A stretch of DNA of 55,222 nucleotides, from contig NZ_JABXKH010000125.1 in the NCBI RefSeq assembly GCF_017115105.1, forward strand, positions 1 through 55,222, in the 5' to 3' direction. This stretch comes from Nostoc sp. NMS2 (GTDB lineage Bacteria > Cyanobacteriota > Cyanobacteriia > Cyanobacteriales > Nostocaceae). A program made the translations under genes and the position numbers. The notes beneath the pieces are model-generated. The model was given only the letters and a program-made list of their open reading frames with translations. It did not search any database and was not told the DNA's origin. This document shows positions 27,911-36,420 of the stretch, one piece after another; the first letter of the stretch is position 1, and each line of letters starts with the position of its first letter.

Positions 27911-29656
27911 ATGCTAAAAAATAAAAATTTATATCAAGTAAAGTTTATATATCATATAATTATACAACTAACGATTCTACTCATTACTCCTATTTTTAGT
28001 CTATTAATAACTAGCAAAAGCTACGGAGGTTCTAGAATTCCTGATGGTGCAAGTATTTATAAAGTTCAGGGGAAAACTATTAATAACCGTTCTTTAACTG
28101 TTAGACATGAAGGTGATAGTAGAAGTATAAGGAATTATATCCCAGGAATATCAGAAGTGCTGACATATAGAGATGTTCTTGGTATACCTGCTAATAAAAA
28201 CTTAATAGCTACTTTAGATTTTCTCTTTCAGCAAAATGATAAATGGGACTCTTCTGGTTATAGAGTAAACACTGTTCCAAAACCAACGCCATCTGAATAT
28301 AGATTTCCATGTAGAGTTAGTGGAGGAACATTTACGCTAGGTTGGCGGAATGCAGGAGAAAATATAGATAGAGGATGTGCGTCAGGAGTAAGAGTGGGAA
28401 CTAATTCTGTGAAAAGTTCCCTATTACCTGCTTTAAATATTTTTAACTCTGCATCAATAACAAAATCAGTTAAACAAGATCAAACTGTTAATGACGATTC
28501 TGTACTCTACTGTGGTGCTAATCCCAAATCTGGTTTTTTTGTAACTTACTCAGGAATTGCAGATGATAGTTGTCAGCAAACTATCGAAAAGTGTATATCA
28601 GAAAATGGAAGTAGCGAGTGTACTCTTGCAAGTATGGGCGAATGGAATTTGAACGATCTAGAATTAAATGCAGAACTATTATGCTCAAAAGGGCCAATTA
28701 GACGGCATTCTAATGGCTCTGAAATGAGCAATTTATTAGATGAATTAACACAATGGGTTGTCTCTCAAGAATTAACTGATTGTGCTTTTAATGTTTACAC
28801 GCCAAGAGAGCAAATTATTAGACCAGGCAATGGACAAACTCTGATTCGAGGAATTGATACTGGAAGTGATATTTTGATTGATGTTTTAATAGGAACAGTT
28901 TATATTACATCAATTAACAATACTTTGGGGCTTCCCGTTAAAGCAGGGCAAAGATATTCTATAGCAAACAATACAACTGCAAAAATTAACCCTCAAAAGA
29001 TTGCTGAATCTCCTGAAATTAAAAGCTTTTTAGACCCTAAACAATCTATTCCTCCTAATCTTCCAGTGAATATTAGGGAGGAAATAGCAGCTCAAATAGC
29101 TAACAGCCGGACTGCTTTGAAACTACCTCCAATAGCTCCTTTTTCAAGCTACTATTTACGAGTTATCAGTGGCTCTGGTAGTATTAAAAACAGTAATGTG
29201 GCTGCGGTTTCTGTAGGGACAAGCGTCAGTGAAGTTGCTGGAGGTTACGATCCATCTACTCGCGAACTAATTCTAGATATCGCAGGCAGGCAGGTAGGTA
29301 TAGTTTTAAGTGCGCCTTTAAATGACAATCTAACTATTCCCTTTAAGGTTATTGGAGTTAAACCAAGAATAAGTGGCGAACCCTCTGTTTCAAAATTTCC
29401 TAAATTAGTCGAAAATGTTTTGGGAGTTTTAGGAGTTGAAGGTGGAGGAACCTTAAAAAAACAAGGGAACAAAATTCAAGGGAGTTTTACTGTAGAAGGA
29501 AAATCGTCCATAGGAAAATTTATTATTGGAGGTAATAATTCAGTGTTTGAGCCATCTTCTCCACTTACAGAAAGTACAGGGCTAGTAAATGGTACTTTTT
29601 CATTAAATGTGCAAATTGGAACCTCATCTAACCTCCCTCTTAAAACCTTCTATTAA
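27911..29656 (+). CDS. exported FecR-like domain protein
   Basis: It starts 5 bases after the nSTAND1 gene. Residues ~13-35 form a signal peptide or anchor (HIIIQLTILLITPIFSLLI). The ~550 exported residues contain several cysteines (CRVSGG, RGCASG, YCGANP, CQQTIEKC, ECTLAS) and, near residue 315, VLIGTVYITSINN with VKAGQRYSI, resembling the FecR ligand-sensing fold. An Ala/Val-rich beta region (VAAVSVGTSVSEVAGG) follows. Translation stops at 29656, but the same frame reopens and encodes a membrane helix (LYFLAAFMLLCLGFFISPLL) to 29758, so the protein may have lost a C-terminal anchor. Expected location: periplasm. It could give the adjacent ATPase an extracytoplasmic sensor. Confidence 0.68.
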   Translation: MLKNKNLYQVKFIYHIIIQLTILLITPIFSLLITSKSYGGSRIPDGASIYKVQGKTINNRSLTVRHEGDSRSIRNYIPGISEVLTYRDVLGIPANKNLIATLDFLFQQNDKWDSSGYRVNTVPKPTPSEYRFPCRVSGGTFTLGWRNAGENIDRGCASGVRVGTNSVKSSLLPALNIFNSASITKSVKQDQTVNDDSVLYCGANPKSGFFVTYSGIADDSCQQTIEKCISENGSSECTLASMGEWNLNDLELNAELLCSKGPIRRHSNGSEMSNLLDELTQWVVSQELTDCAFNVYTPREQIIRPGNGQTLIRGIDTGSDILIDVLIGTVYITSINNTLGLPVKAGQRYSIANNTTAKINPQKIAESPEIKSFLDPKQSIPPNLPVNIREEIAAQIANSRTALKLPPIAPFSSYYLRVISGSGSIKNSNVAAVSVGTSVSEVAGGYDPSTRELILDIAGRQVGIVLSAPLNDNLTIPFKVIGVKPRISGEPSVSKFPKLVENVLGVLGVEGGGTLKKQGNKIQGSFTVEGKSSIGKFIIGGNNSVFEPSSPLTESTGLVNGTFSLNVQIGTSSNLPLKTFY

Positions 29657-29758
29657 AGCAATAGAATTATTCTATACTTCTTAGCAGCTTTTATGTTATT
29701 ATGTTTAGGATTTTTTATTAGTCCCTTACTACAGTTAAAAGTATCGGAATTGGAATAA
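29657..29758 (+). pseudogene. in-frame continuation of the FecR-like gene after a stop codon (membrane helix)
   Basis: Directly after the TAA at 29654-29656 the same frame reads SNRIILYFLAAFMLLCLGFF, then ISPLLQLKVSELE and a stop. This is a convincing single membrane-spanning helix flanked by charged residues. It is most simply a former C-terminal anchor cut off by a nonsense mutation; translational readthrough is the alternative. Confidence 0.4.
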
Positions 29759-29779
29759 GAAGCAAGAAACAAAACTTCA

Positions 29780-29881
29780 AATTACTATATTGCTAACTCT
29801 CAGTTTAGAGGTGGCATAGCAGATGCCAACACTGTCAATGTAGTCTAGATAGATAGGAACATTTATAACAACAACGCTTAA
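29780..29881 (+). pseudogene. decayed tag remnant with an internal stop
   Basis: The frame reads NYYIANSQFRGGIADANTVN, then VV, a TAG, IDRNIYNNNA and a stop. It aligns along its whole length with the tag of the gene at 30979 (NSQFGG... to IGGNIHNNNA), with the expected Gln codon CAG changed to TAG and GG to DR. It ends 18 bases before the TIR gene ATG, at the same junction sequence as the other tag pairs. The rest of the upstream gene is missing. Confidence 0.72.
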
Positions 29882-29899
29882 ACCTGCTTAAACCGACCC

Positions 29900-30919
29900 A
29901 TGCCCGACTCACAAGACCCCAAACAAGTCAATAACAACGACTTACGCAATTCCCAGTTTGGCGGCGGGTTGATTAATGCTGGCACAGTGAATGCTGGGCA
30001 AATTGGCGGTGACATCTACAACATTCACCTTAGTGAAGAGGCGGGATCAGGTAATTCAGTCCAATCACAGAGTCAACGACAGCGATCGCTCTCTGAAAAA
30101 GATTCACTTGAAAAAGCCTACACCCTTCAAAGCCAGAAAGTTGCAAATCTACGAACAGCGTTGGTTATTGAAACCGATGTATCCCGCAAGTTTCAATACG
30201 AACACCAGCTTCAGGTAGAAGAAACGACACTCAATGAGCTTGGTGACAAATTAGATGCAATTGAACAACAGTTGCAAGCCAGTAATTTTCCTCAGAGTAA
30301 AAAGGAAGAAAAACAAGAACAGTTACAGAAGGAGCTAGAACAAGAAAGGGGAAAACTCAAAGATGAGAAAGAAATCTTCATCTCCTATGCTTGGGGTGGA
30401 GATAGTGAAACCTATGTTGATCGCTTAGATGCAGTTTTACAATCCAAAGGTATTGCCATTATTCGAGATAAACGAGACTTGGGTTACAAAGGACTAATCA
30501 AAGCTTTCATGGAAAAGATTGGACACGGGAAATGTGTCATTGCTGTGATTAGTGATAAGTATTTAAAATCGCCAAATTGTATGTTTGAATTGGTGCAAAT
30601 TGCTAAGAATGGTGATTTTTATGACCGAATTTTTCCAATTGTTTTACCAGATGTTCAAATTTATAAACCGATTGAAAGAATTAAATATATTAAATATTGG
30701 GAAGAGCAAATTAAAGAATTAGACGAAGCGATGAAAGGTGTTTCCGCCGCTAATTTACAGGGGTTTAGAGAAGAAATAGATTTATACACCGAAATTCGTC
30801 ACACCATTGCTGAACTTACTAATCTACTCAAAGATATGAATACACTAACTCCAGACATTCATAATGAGTCAGATTTTCACGAATTATCAAAGGCGATCGC
30901 ACAGCGTTTAGATGAGTAA
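29900..30919 (+). CDS. TIR-domain protein with N-terminal tag and coiled coil
   Basis: Residues 18-41 are the tag (NSQFGGGLINAGT... QIGGDIYN). Residues ~50-150 form a coiled coil (SLEKAYTLQSQKVANLRTAL...), almost identical to that in the AAA protein at 32350. From ~157 comes a TIR domain: KEIFISYAWGGD, SKGIAIIRDKRDLGYKG, and SDKYLKSPNCMFELVQ with the conserved glutamate at 230, the position used for NAD+ cleavage in enzymatic TIRs. The domain ends near residue 300 and a short helical tail follows. Expected activity: NADase or NAD-derived signal production once clustered, for example through the tag. The TIR identity is strong; the enzyme activity is inferred. Confidence 0.88.
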   Translation: MPDSQDPKQVNNNDLRNSQFGGGLINAGTVNAGQIGGDIYNIHLSEEAGSGNSVQSQSQRQRSLSEKDSLEKAYTLQSQKVANLRTALVIETDVSRKFQYEHQLQVEETTLNELGDKLDAIEQQLQASNFPQSKKEEKQEQLQKELEQERGKLKDEKEIFISYAWGGDSETYVDRLDAVLQSKGIAIIRDKRDLGYKGLIKAFMEKIGHGKCVIAVISDKYLKSPNCMFELVQIAKNGDFYDRIFPIVLPDVQIYKPIERIKYIKYWEEQIKELDEAMKGVSAANLQGFREEIDLYTEIRHTIAELTNLLKDMNTLTPDIHNESDFHELSKAIAQRLDE

Positions 30920-30978
30920 TAATAGACAATTTCTGAGTTGAATTGCTTGCTAAATAGAAGCTGAGGGGTTAGGTGGCA

Positions 30979-32331
30979 ATGGCGAATGAGGAGCATGTAG
31001 CGATACTAAAAAAAGGTGTAACAACTTGGAATAAATGGCGAGAACAACATCCAGAAGTAATACCAGATTTAAGCGGTGATCTCATAAATTCTTGGTATTG
31101 GAAAGAAGCTGAATTTAAAGGGATTTTAACTAATCAGTGTAGTCATATTTCAGATAATAAATGTAATTTTCTTCCTAAAAAACTAGTTAATATTAACTTT
31201 GAGAATGTTAATTTAAGTAGAGCGGATATTAGTGAGGTTGATTTAAAAAAAGCTAACTTAAGCAGAGCTAATTTGAGCGGAGCTAATCTAAATGATGCAG
31301 ACTTAACTGATACTAACTTAACTAATGCTGATGTAACAGGTGCTTTAATCAATGGAGCTATCCTAATTAGAGCCAATTTAAGTAATGCGGATTTAAGCGG
31401 TGCTGGTATTGTGTATTGTGATTTTACTGAATCTATTTTAGATGGTACTAAATTTGCTAGAGTTAAGTTTAATGTAGATGCTATTCATCTTCCAAAAACA
31501 GATTATTCTCCTTCATGGAAATTTGTATTTAAATTTAACCTAAGTAAAGCAAATCTAAGTGAAGCAGATTTAACAGGCTATGACCTTAGTGAAGCTAATC
31601 TGTTAGCAGTTAATTTAAAAGGTGCTAATCTTATTGATGCAAACCTTAGCCATGCCAACTTAACTAAAGCTGACTTGACTGAAGCAAACCTCACTAGAGT
31701 TAAAGCCTTATCGACAGATTTTACTTCTGCAAGTTTTACTGGTAGTTGTTTAGAAGATTGGAATATTAATAGCTCTACAAAATTGGATAGCGTAATTTGT
31801 GACCACATCTACCTCCGCCAAGGTCAACAAGAACGTCGCCCCAGCAATGGTAACTTTGCTCCCAGAGAATTCACCAAGCTGTTTCAAAAAGCTCAAGAAA
31901 CAGTTGACCTGATTTTTAACAATGGTATTGATTGGCAAGCATTCCTGACTTCGTTTCAAAAATTACAGGTTGAATGTGGCGGTGAAGAACTAAGCATCCA
32001 AGCTATTGAAAATAAGAATGATGGTGCTTTTGTAATTCGGGTGAATGTTCCTACCGATGCTAATAAAGCTGAAATCGAGAAGTATTTAAAACGAGAATAT
32101 GAATTTGCACTTGCCGCAGAAAAAGAGAAATACCAAGTTCAGTTACAAGGTAAGGATGAACAAATAGAGATTTACCGTAAGCAAAGTGCTAATTTAAACG
32201 AGATTATAAAGCTCTTGGCAGGCAAAACTACTTATGACCTACGAGATTCTCAATTTGGTGGAAGCTTTATTAACACAGAGACACTCAACACCGACCAAAT
32301 AGGTGGTAATATTCACAACAATAACGCTTAA
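30979..32331 (+). CDS. pentapeptide-repeat protein with C-terminal tag
   Basis: The ATG at 30979 gives MANEEHVAIL, as in the gene at 21909; a GTG two codons earlier is possible, and GAGGGG lies 10 nt upstream. Two pentapeptide blocks (~75-160 and ~180-250; NLSRADISEVDLKKANLSRA pattern) are separated by KTDYSPSWKFVF. The shared GSCLEDWNINSSTKLDSV module follows, then a conserved FAPREFTKLFQKAQETVDLI region and a coiled coil. It ends with LRDSQFGGSFINTETLN / DQIGGNIHNNNA, the full tag, as the last ~30 residues. The stop is 18 bases before the AAA gene. It is the clearest intact example of the C-terminal tag/N-terminal tag gene pair. Confidence 0.84.
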   Translation: MANEEHVAILKKGVTTWNKWREQHPEVIPDLSGDLINSWYWKEAEFKGILTNQCSHISDNKCNFLPKKLVNINFENVNLSRADISEVDLKKANLSRANLSGANLNDADLTDTNLTNADVTGALINGAILIRANLSNADLSGAGIVYCDFTESILDGTKFARVKFNVDAIHLPKTDYSPSWKFVFKFNLSKANLSEADLTGYDLSEANLLAVNLKGANLIDANLSHANLTKADLTEANLTRVKALSTDFTSASFTGSCLEDWNINSSTKLDSVICDHIYLRQGQQERRPSNGNFAPREFTKLFQKAQETVDLIFNNGIDWQAFLTSFQKLQVECGGEELSIQAIENKNDGAFVIRVNVPTDANKAEIEKYLKREYEFALAAEKEKYQVQLQGKDEQIEIYRKQSANLNEIIKLLAGKTTYDLRDSQFGGSFINTETLNTDQIGGNIHNNNA

Positions 32332-32349
32332 ACCTGCCCAAACCGACCC

Positions 32350-33753
32350 ATGCCCGATTCACAAGACCCAAAGCAAGTCTCCAATAGTGACTTACGCAAT
32401 TCCCAGTTTGGCGGTGGATTGGTTAATGCTGACACAGTGAATGCTGTGCGAATTGGCGGCGACATCTACAATATTCACCTTGGGCAGCAGACAGCGACAT
32501 CAGGTAATTCAGTCCAATCACAGAGTCAACGACAGCGATCGCTCTCTGAAAAAGATTCACTTGAAAAAGCTTACACCCTTCAAAGCCAGAAAGTTGCAAA
32601 TCTACGAACAGCGTTAGTTATTGAAACCGATGTATCCCGCAAGTTCCAATATGAAAACCAGCTTCAGTCAGAAGAACGCACCTTGAAGGAACTTGGTGAC
32701 AAGTTAGATGCAATTGAACAACAGTTGCAAGCGGCTGAGAACTCTGGACTAAGGGCTGACACAATTATATATATTGAAAGACCACCAATTGAGGACAAAT
32801 CCTATAAAGCAATCGTGCAACCAGGGGCATTGATTCGTCTCAAAGCCCCGCAGAGAATGGGTAAAACATTACTGCTGGAGAAAACCCTAGACTATGCAAG
32901 ACACCAGGGTTATCAAACTGCGAAAATAGATTTACAACTGGCTGATATAGATGTTCTGGCTAACTTAAAAACATTTCTGCAATGGTTATGTGTTGATGTT
33001 GCTGACAGTCTGGAGCTAGAACCCCAACTAGAAAAACATTGGCAAGAGGTTTTTGGACTGAATAAAAACTGTACCCGTTATTTTCAAAAATATTTATTAT
33101 CACTTACTGATACTCCCTTAGTTTTAGCCATAGATAACTTTGAGAGACTGTTTGATTTTCCAGAGATTTTTCCTCAATTCTGCTTGTTACTGCGGGGATG
33201 GTATGAGGCAGCGAAACAGGGAGACAAGATTGGTAATATCTGGAAGAAGCTGCGGTTAGTAGTAGTTCATTCAACTGAATCTTATCCTTCATTGGACAGT
33301 AATCATTCCCCGTTTAATGTGGGATTGGCGATTGACTTACCCGAATTTAACTTGCAACAAGTAACAGAACTCGCCAAACAGCAAGATTTAGGATTACTGA
33401 AAGAACAAGACTTGGCTCAGTTGATGGAGTTAGTTGGGGGGCATCCTTACTTGGTACAATCTGCGATTGCCCATCTCAAAAGCCAGCAAGTGACCTTAGA
33501 AGAACTCTTGAGACTTGCGCCAACAGAGCAAGGAATCTTCAGCGATCACTTGCGACAACAACTGTGGCATTTACAACATAATCCTCTGATTGAAATAGGG
33601 TATAAAAAAGTAGTAGTGGCGAATGCACCCATGAGGTTAGATACTGAAGTTGCGTTTAAGTTGCACAGCTTGGGTTTGATAAAATTTATTGGTAATGATT
33701 GCGTTCCTGGTTGTGATTTGTATCGTCAGTATTTCTCAACTCGTTTGGAGTAG
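32350..33753 (+). CDS. AAA-like (AAA_35 type) ATPase with N-terminal tag and coiled coil
   Basis: The tag (NSQFGGGLVNADT... RIGGDIYN) is at residues 18-41, followed by the same ~80-residue coiled coil as the TIR protein. The C-terminal ~330 residues are an AAA-like domain: YIERPPIEDKSYKAI, Walker A APQRMGKTLL (~166-175), Walker B LVLAIDNFERLF (~257-268), VGGHPYLVQSAIAHL, and a winged-helix end LHSLGLIKFIGND. This is the cyanobacterial AAA_35-type STAND-like ATPase. It is 7 bases from the next AAA gene, so probably one operon. The role is inferred to be an ATP-dependent switch that nucleates tag assembly. Confidence 0.84.
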   Translation: MPDSQDPKQVSNSDLRNSQFGGGLVNADTVNAVRIGGDIYNIHLGQQTATSGNSVQSQSQRQRSLSEKDSLEKAYTLQSQKVANLRTALVIETDVSRKFQYENQLQSEERTLKELGDKLDAIEQQLQAAENSGLRADTIIYIERPPIEDKSYKAIVQPGALIRLKAPQRMGKTLLLEKTLDYARHQGYQTAKIDLQLADIDVLANLKTFLQWLCVDVADSLELEPQLEKHWQEVFGLNKNCTRYFQKYLLSLTDTPLVLAIDNFERLFDFPEIFPQFCLLLRGWYEAAKQGDKIGNIWKKLRLVVVHSTESYPSLDSNHSPFNVGLAIDLPEFNLQQVTELAKQQDLGLLKEQDLAQLMELVGGHPYLVQSAIAHLKSQQVTLEELLRLAPTEQGIFSDHLRQQLWHLQHNPLIEIGYKKVVVANAPMRLDTEVAFKLHSLGLIKFIGNDCVPGCDLYRQYFSTRLE

Positions 33754-33760
33754 GTAAATC

Positions 33761-36262
33761 GTGGTTGACCAATACATATTCTCTGGAAGTTTACCTGAAA
33801 ATGCCAGCACCTATGTCAAACGAGAAGCTGATGCACAGTTATATGAAGGGCTGAAAAAGGGAGAGTTTTGTTACGTACTGAATTCGCGCCAGAGTGGAAA
33901 ATCCAGCTTGCGTGTGCGAACCATGCAGCGATTGAGAGATGATGGCGTACAGTGTGCAGCTGTTGACCTTTCTGCTGGAGGTATTCAGAATGTCCCTCCC
34001 GAACAATGGTATGCAGATTTAATTGACACGCTTATTGATAGTTTTGGATTAAATTTAGATTTTGGTGATTGGTGGGAGGCGAATCAGTTAAATTCGCTAG
34101 TTACAAGATTTCGCAAGTTTTTGGAAGAAGTACTACTTGTTGAAGTTCGAGAAGATATCGTTATTTTTATTGATGAAATTGATAGCGTACTCAGTCTGAA
34201 TTTTCCCACAGATGACTTTTTTGCATTGATTCGTGCCTGTTATAACAAGCGTGTTGATAATCCTGAATATAATCGTCTCACGTTCTGTTTATTGGGAGTA
34301 GCATCACCTAGTAATTTAATTGCAGATAAACAGCGTACTCCGTTTAATATTGGTCAAGCTATCTCTCTTAAGGGTTTTCAATTAAATGAAGCTGAAGCAT
34401 TAGAAAAGGGTTTGCGTGGTAAATTCAGCAGTCCCCACGCAATAATGCAGGAGATTTTGCAGTGGACTGGGGGGCAACCATTCCTGACTCAAAAGCTTTG
34501 TCAGTTCATGGTTGAAGAATCGGAACAAGATAACCCTTGTTCAGTTGAACAAATTGTCAAATCACGGATTATTGAAAGCTGGGAGTCTCTTGATGAGCCT
34601 GAGCATCTCAGAACCATTCAAGCCAGAATTTTGCGTTCGGAACAACGGGCAGGTTACTTACTAGAACTTTATCAACAAGTTCGGCTGGCTGAGGAGCAAT
34701 CCCAAGTTATAGCGGATGATACTTTAGAGCAGAGCGAATTACAACTCTCAGGATTAGTTGTTAGACAGCAGGGTAAGCTGAGAATTTATAACCAGATTTA
34801 TCGGGAAATATTTGACTCCAGTTGGATTGAAAACCAACTAAAAAATCTGCGTCCTTATTCAGAGAGTTTTCGCTTTTGGGTTGCTTCTAGAGGTGCTGAT
34901 GAATCACGGCTACTGCGAGGGAAGGCATTACAATCAGCAGAACAATGGGCGCAGGATAAAAATTTAAGTCATCAAGATCAGGAGTTTTTAGCAGCTAGTA
35001 GAAGGAAAGACGATGAACAAAAAGCAGCTTTGGAACGGGAGACAAAAGATAGGGAATCACTAGAGGTAAGAAATAAATTGCTCAGTGAGGCTAATAGTCA
35101 AGCTCAACGAACGATTAGTATTGGGACTGTTGTTTTGGTTGTAACATTAATAGGAGCAGCAACTGTCGGAATATCTGCCAAAAAACAACTTGATGAAACT
35201 CAACAAGTTGTTACAAATGTTCAGAATTTAAACAAACTAGCTGGAGAATTAGAAAAAAAGACCAACTCTAACTCTGAAGAGATTACGTTTGATTACAATG
35301 AAGCTTTAAGGTTATCTGCTTTATCTTTTAGTGTTGATAATCACCAACTTAAACAAGCATTAGTTTCTTCTGCTGAATCACAAGCATATCTACAACTAAA
35401 AAAAATAGAAGAATCACAGAGAGAGATTAAATTAAGTGAAAAATTTTTAGCTGACACTGATAATAAAGCATTAGACTCTAATCAGGTATTACAAATTCGA
35501 GTATTACTCTACAAGAGCAAAGGTGATTTACTAGCCAAAAATAAACAAAATCAAAAAGCTATAGAATCTTACACTACAGCATTTCATATTTTAACAACTC
35601 ATCCATCTGAAACTGATTTTACCAAAGAGAACCAGTTGCTCACAGGCGAAAATATTGAATCAGTTTATCGAAGTTTAATTAAGCTGAACCCTCAAGATAA
35701 AGAAGTTAAAGCATCTCTTACTAAACATTTATATGCTCAACTTGAATATTTTTTGAAAGCTAAAAATTGGCCGTTGGCTGATAGAGCAACATCCAAACTC
35801 ATGCTCAATATTGCTAAAACGCAATTCCCAGGATATTTAGATGCTGACAACATCAATAATTTCTCTTGTCCAGACCTAAAAAAAATAGACCAACTTTGGG
35901 TTACTAACTCAAACAACCGTTTTGGCTTTAGTGTGCAAAAAAAGATATGGATTAGTACTCATAATAGATTGGGTGCAAAACCGCAAGACTTCAATGAAAA
36001 AGATGTTGAAAATTATCTTCGATTTGCCAAGACAGTTGGATGGTATGATCTAAAAGCAACTGGACACAATCAAGAACTAGACCGATCAGAAAGTGGCTAC
36101 TTGTCACTCGACGAACTGTACGATCATATAAAGGACAAATCGGACAGGTATAATGGTAGTCTACCTACACTTCAATCAAAGGGTAGATTTTACTATATTG
36201 ATGTAGACACCTCTTTAACTCGCGCTCTATTTATTACCCTCTTCAACACGTGCAAAGTTTAA
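33761..36262 (+). CDS. AAA-like (AAA_35) ATPase fused to a membrane segment, TPR-like region and GUN4 domain
   Basis: It starts at GTG 33761 (VDQYIFSGSLPENASTYVKR, a typical start for the family). Walker A LNSRQSGKSSLRVR is near 40-53 and Walker B IVIFIDEIDSVL near 133-144; GGQPFLTQKLCQFM and a winged helix follow. SRLLRGKALQSAEQW leads to a coiled coil and a membrane segment at ~450-472. A ~170-residue helical, TPR-like part comes next. From ~655 a GUN4 domain is recognisable: KNWPLADRATSKLML, FSCPDLKKIDQLW and NRFGFSVQKKIW (~702-731). GUN4 binds porphyrins in chlorophyll synthesis; here it may be a tetrapyrrole sensor. EF-hand-like DRSESGYLSLDEL follows. There is no tag in this protein. Confidence 0.85.
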   Translation: MVDQYIFSGSLPENASTYVKREADAQLYEGLKKGEFCYVLNSRQSGKSSLRVRTMQRLRDDGVQCAAVDLSAGGIQNVPPEQWYADLIDTLIDSFGLNLDFGDWWEANQLNSLVTRFRKFLEEVLLVEVREDIVIFIDEIDSVLSLNFPTDDFFALIRACYNKRVDNPEYNRLTFCLLGVASPSNLIADKQRTPFNIGQAISLKGFQLNEAEALEKGLRGKFSSPHAIMQEILQWTGGQPFLTQKLCQFMVEESEQDNPCSVEQIVKSRIIESWESLDEPEHLRTIQARILRSEQRAGYLLELYQQVRLAEEQSQVIADDTLEQSELQLSGLVVRQQGKLRIYNQIYREIFDSSWIENQLKNLRPYSESFRFWVASRGADESRLLRGKALQSAEQWAQDKNLSHQDQEFLAASRRKDDEQKAALERETKDRESLEVRNKLLSEANSQAQRTISIGTVVLVVTLIGAATVGISAKKQLDETQQVVTNVQNLNKLAGELEKKTNSNSEEITFDYNEALRLSALSFSVDNHQLKQALVSSAESQAYLQLKKIEESQREIKLSEKFLADTDNKALDSNQVLQIRVLLYKSKGDLLAKNKQNQKAIESYTTAFHILTTHPSETDFTKENQLLTGENIESVYRSLIKLNPQDKEVKASLTKHLYAQLEYFLKAKNWPLADRATSKLMLNIAKTQFPGYLDADNINNFSCPDLKKIDQLWVTNSNNRFGFSVQKKIWISTHNRLGAKPQDFNEKDVENYLRFAKTVGWYDLKATGHNQELDRSESGYLSLDELYDHIKDKSDRYNGSLPTLQSKGRFYYIDVDTSLTRALFITLFNTCKV

Positions 36263-36420
36263 CATTAAAGGCTTTTAGAAGTTTGTAAACATTTATCACG
36301 TTCTCTTTTTCCACGCAAGAATCAGCATTTCATAAATCCGATACCTGGCACTGGTGGCTGATAATAATTCGCCTGGATAAATTTTTCTGCTACCTCATCT
36401 ACCTCCCTACTTTCAGTGAC
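36263..36420. other. spacer with a short minus-strand remnant
   Basis: On the minus strand, 36322-36421 is open and reads VTESREVDEVAEKFIQANYY, then QPPVPGIGFMKC and a stop, cut at its N-terminal side by the insertion sequence. It may be the end of a lost gene. A stretch within it (36388-36412) resembles 41801-41827 at DNA level, so a dispersed repeat is also possible. Confidence 0.35.
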
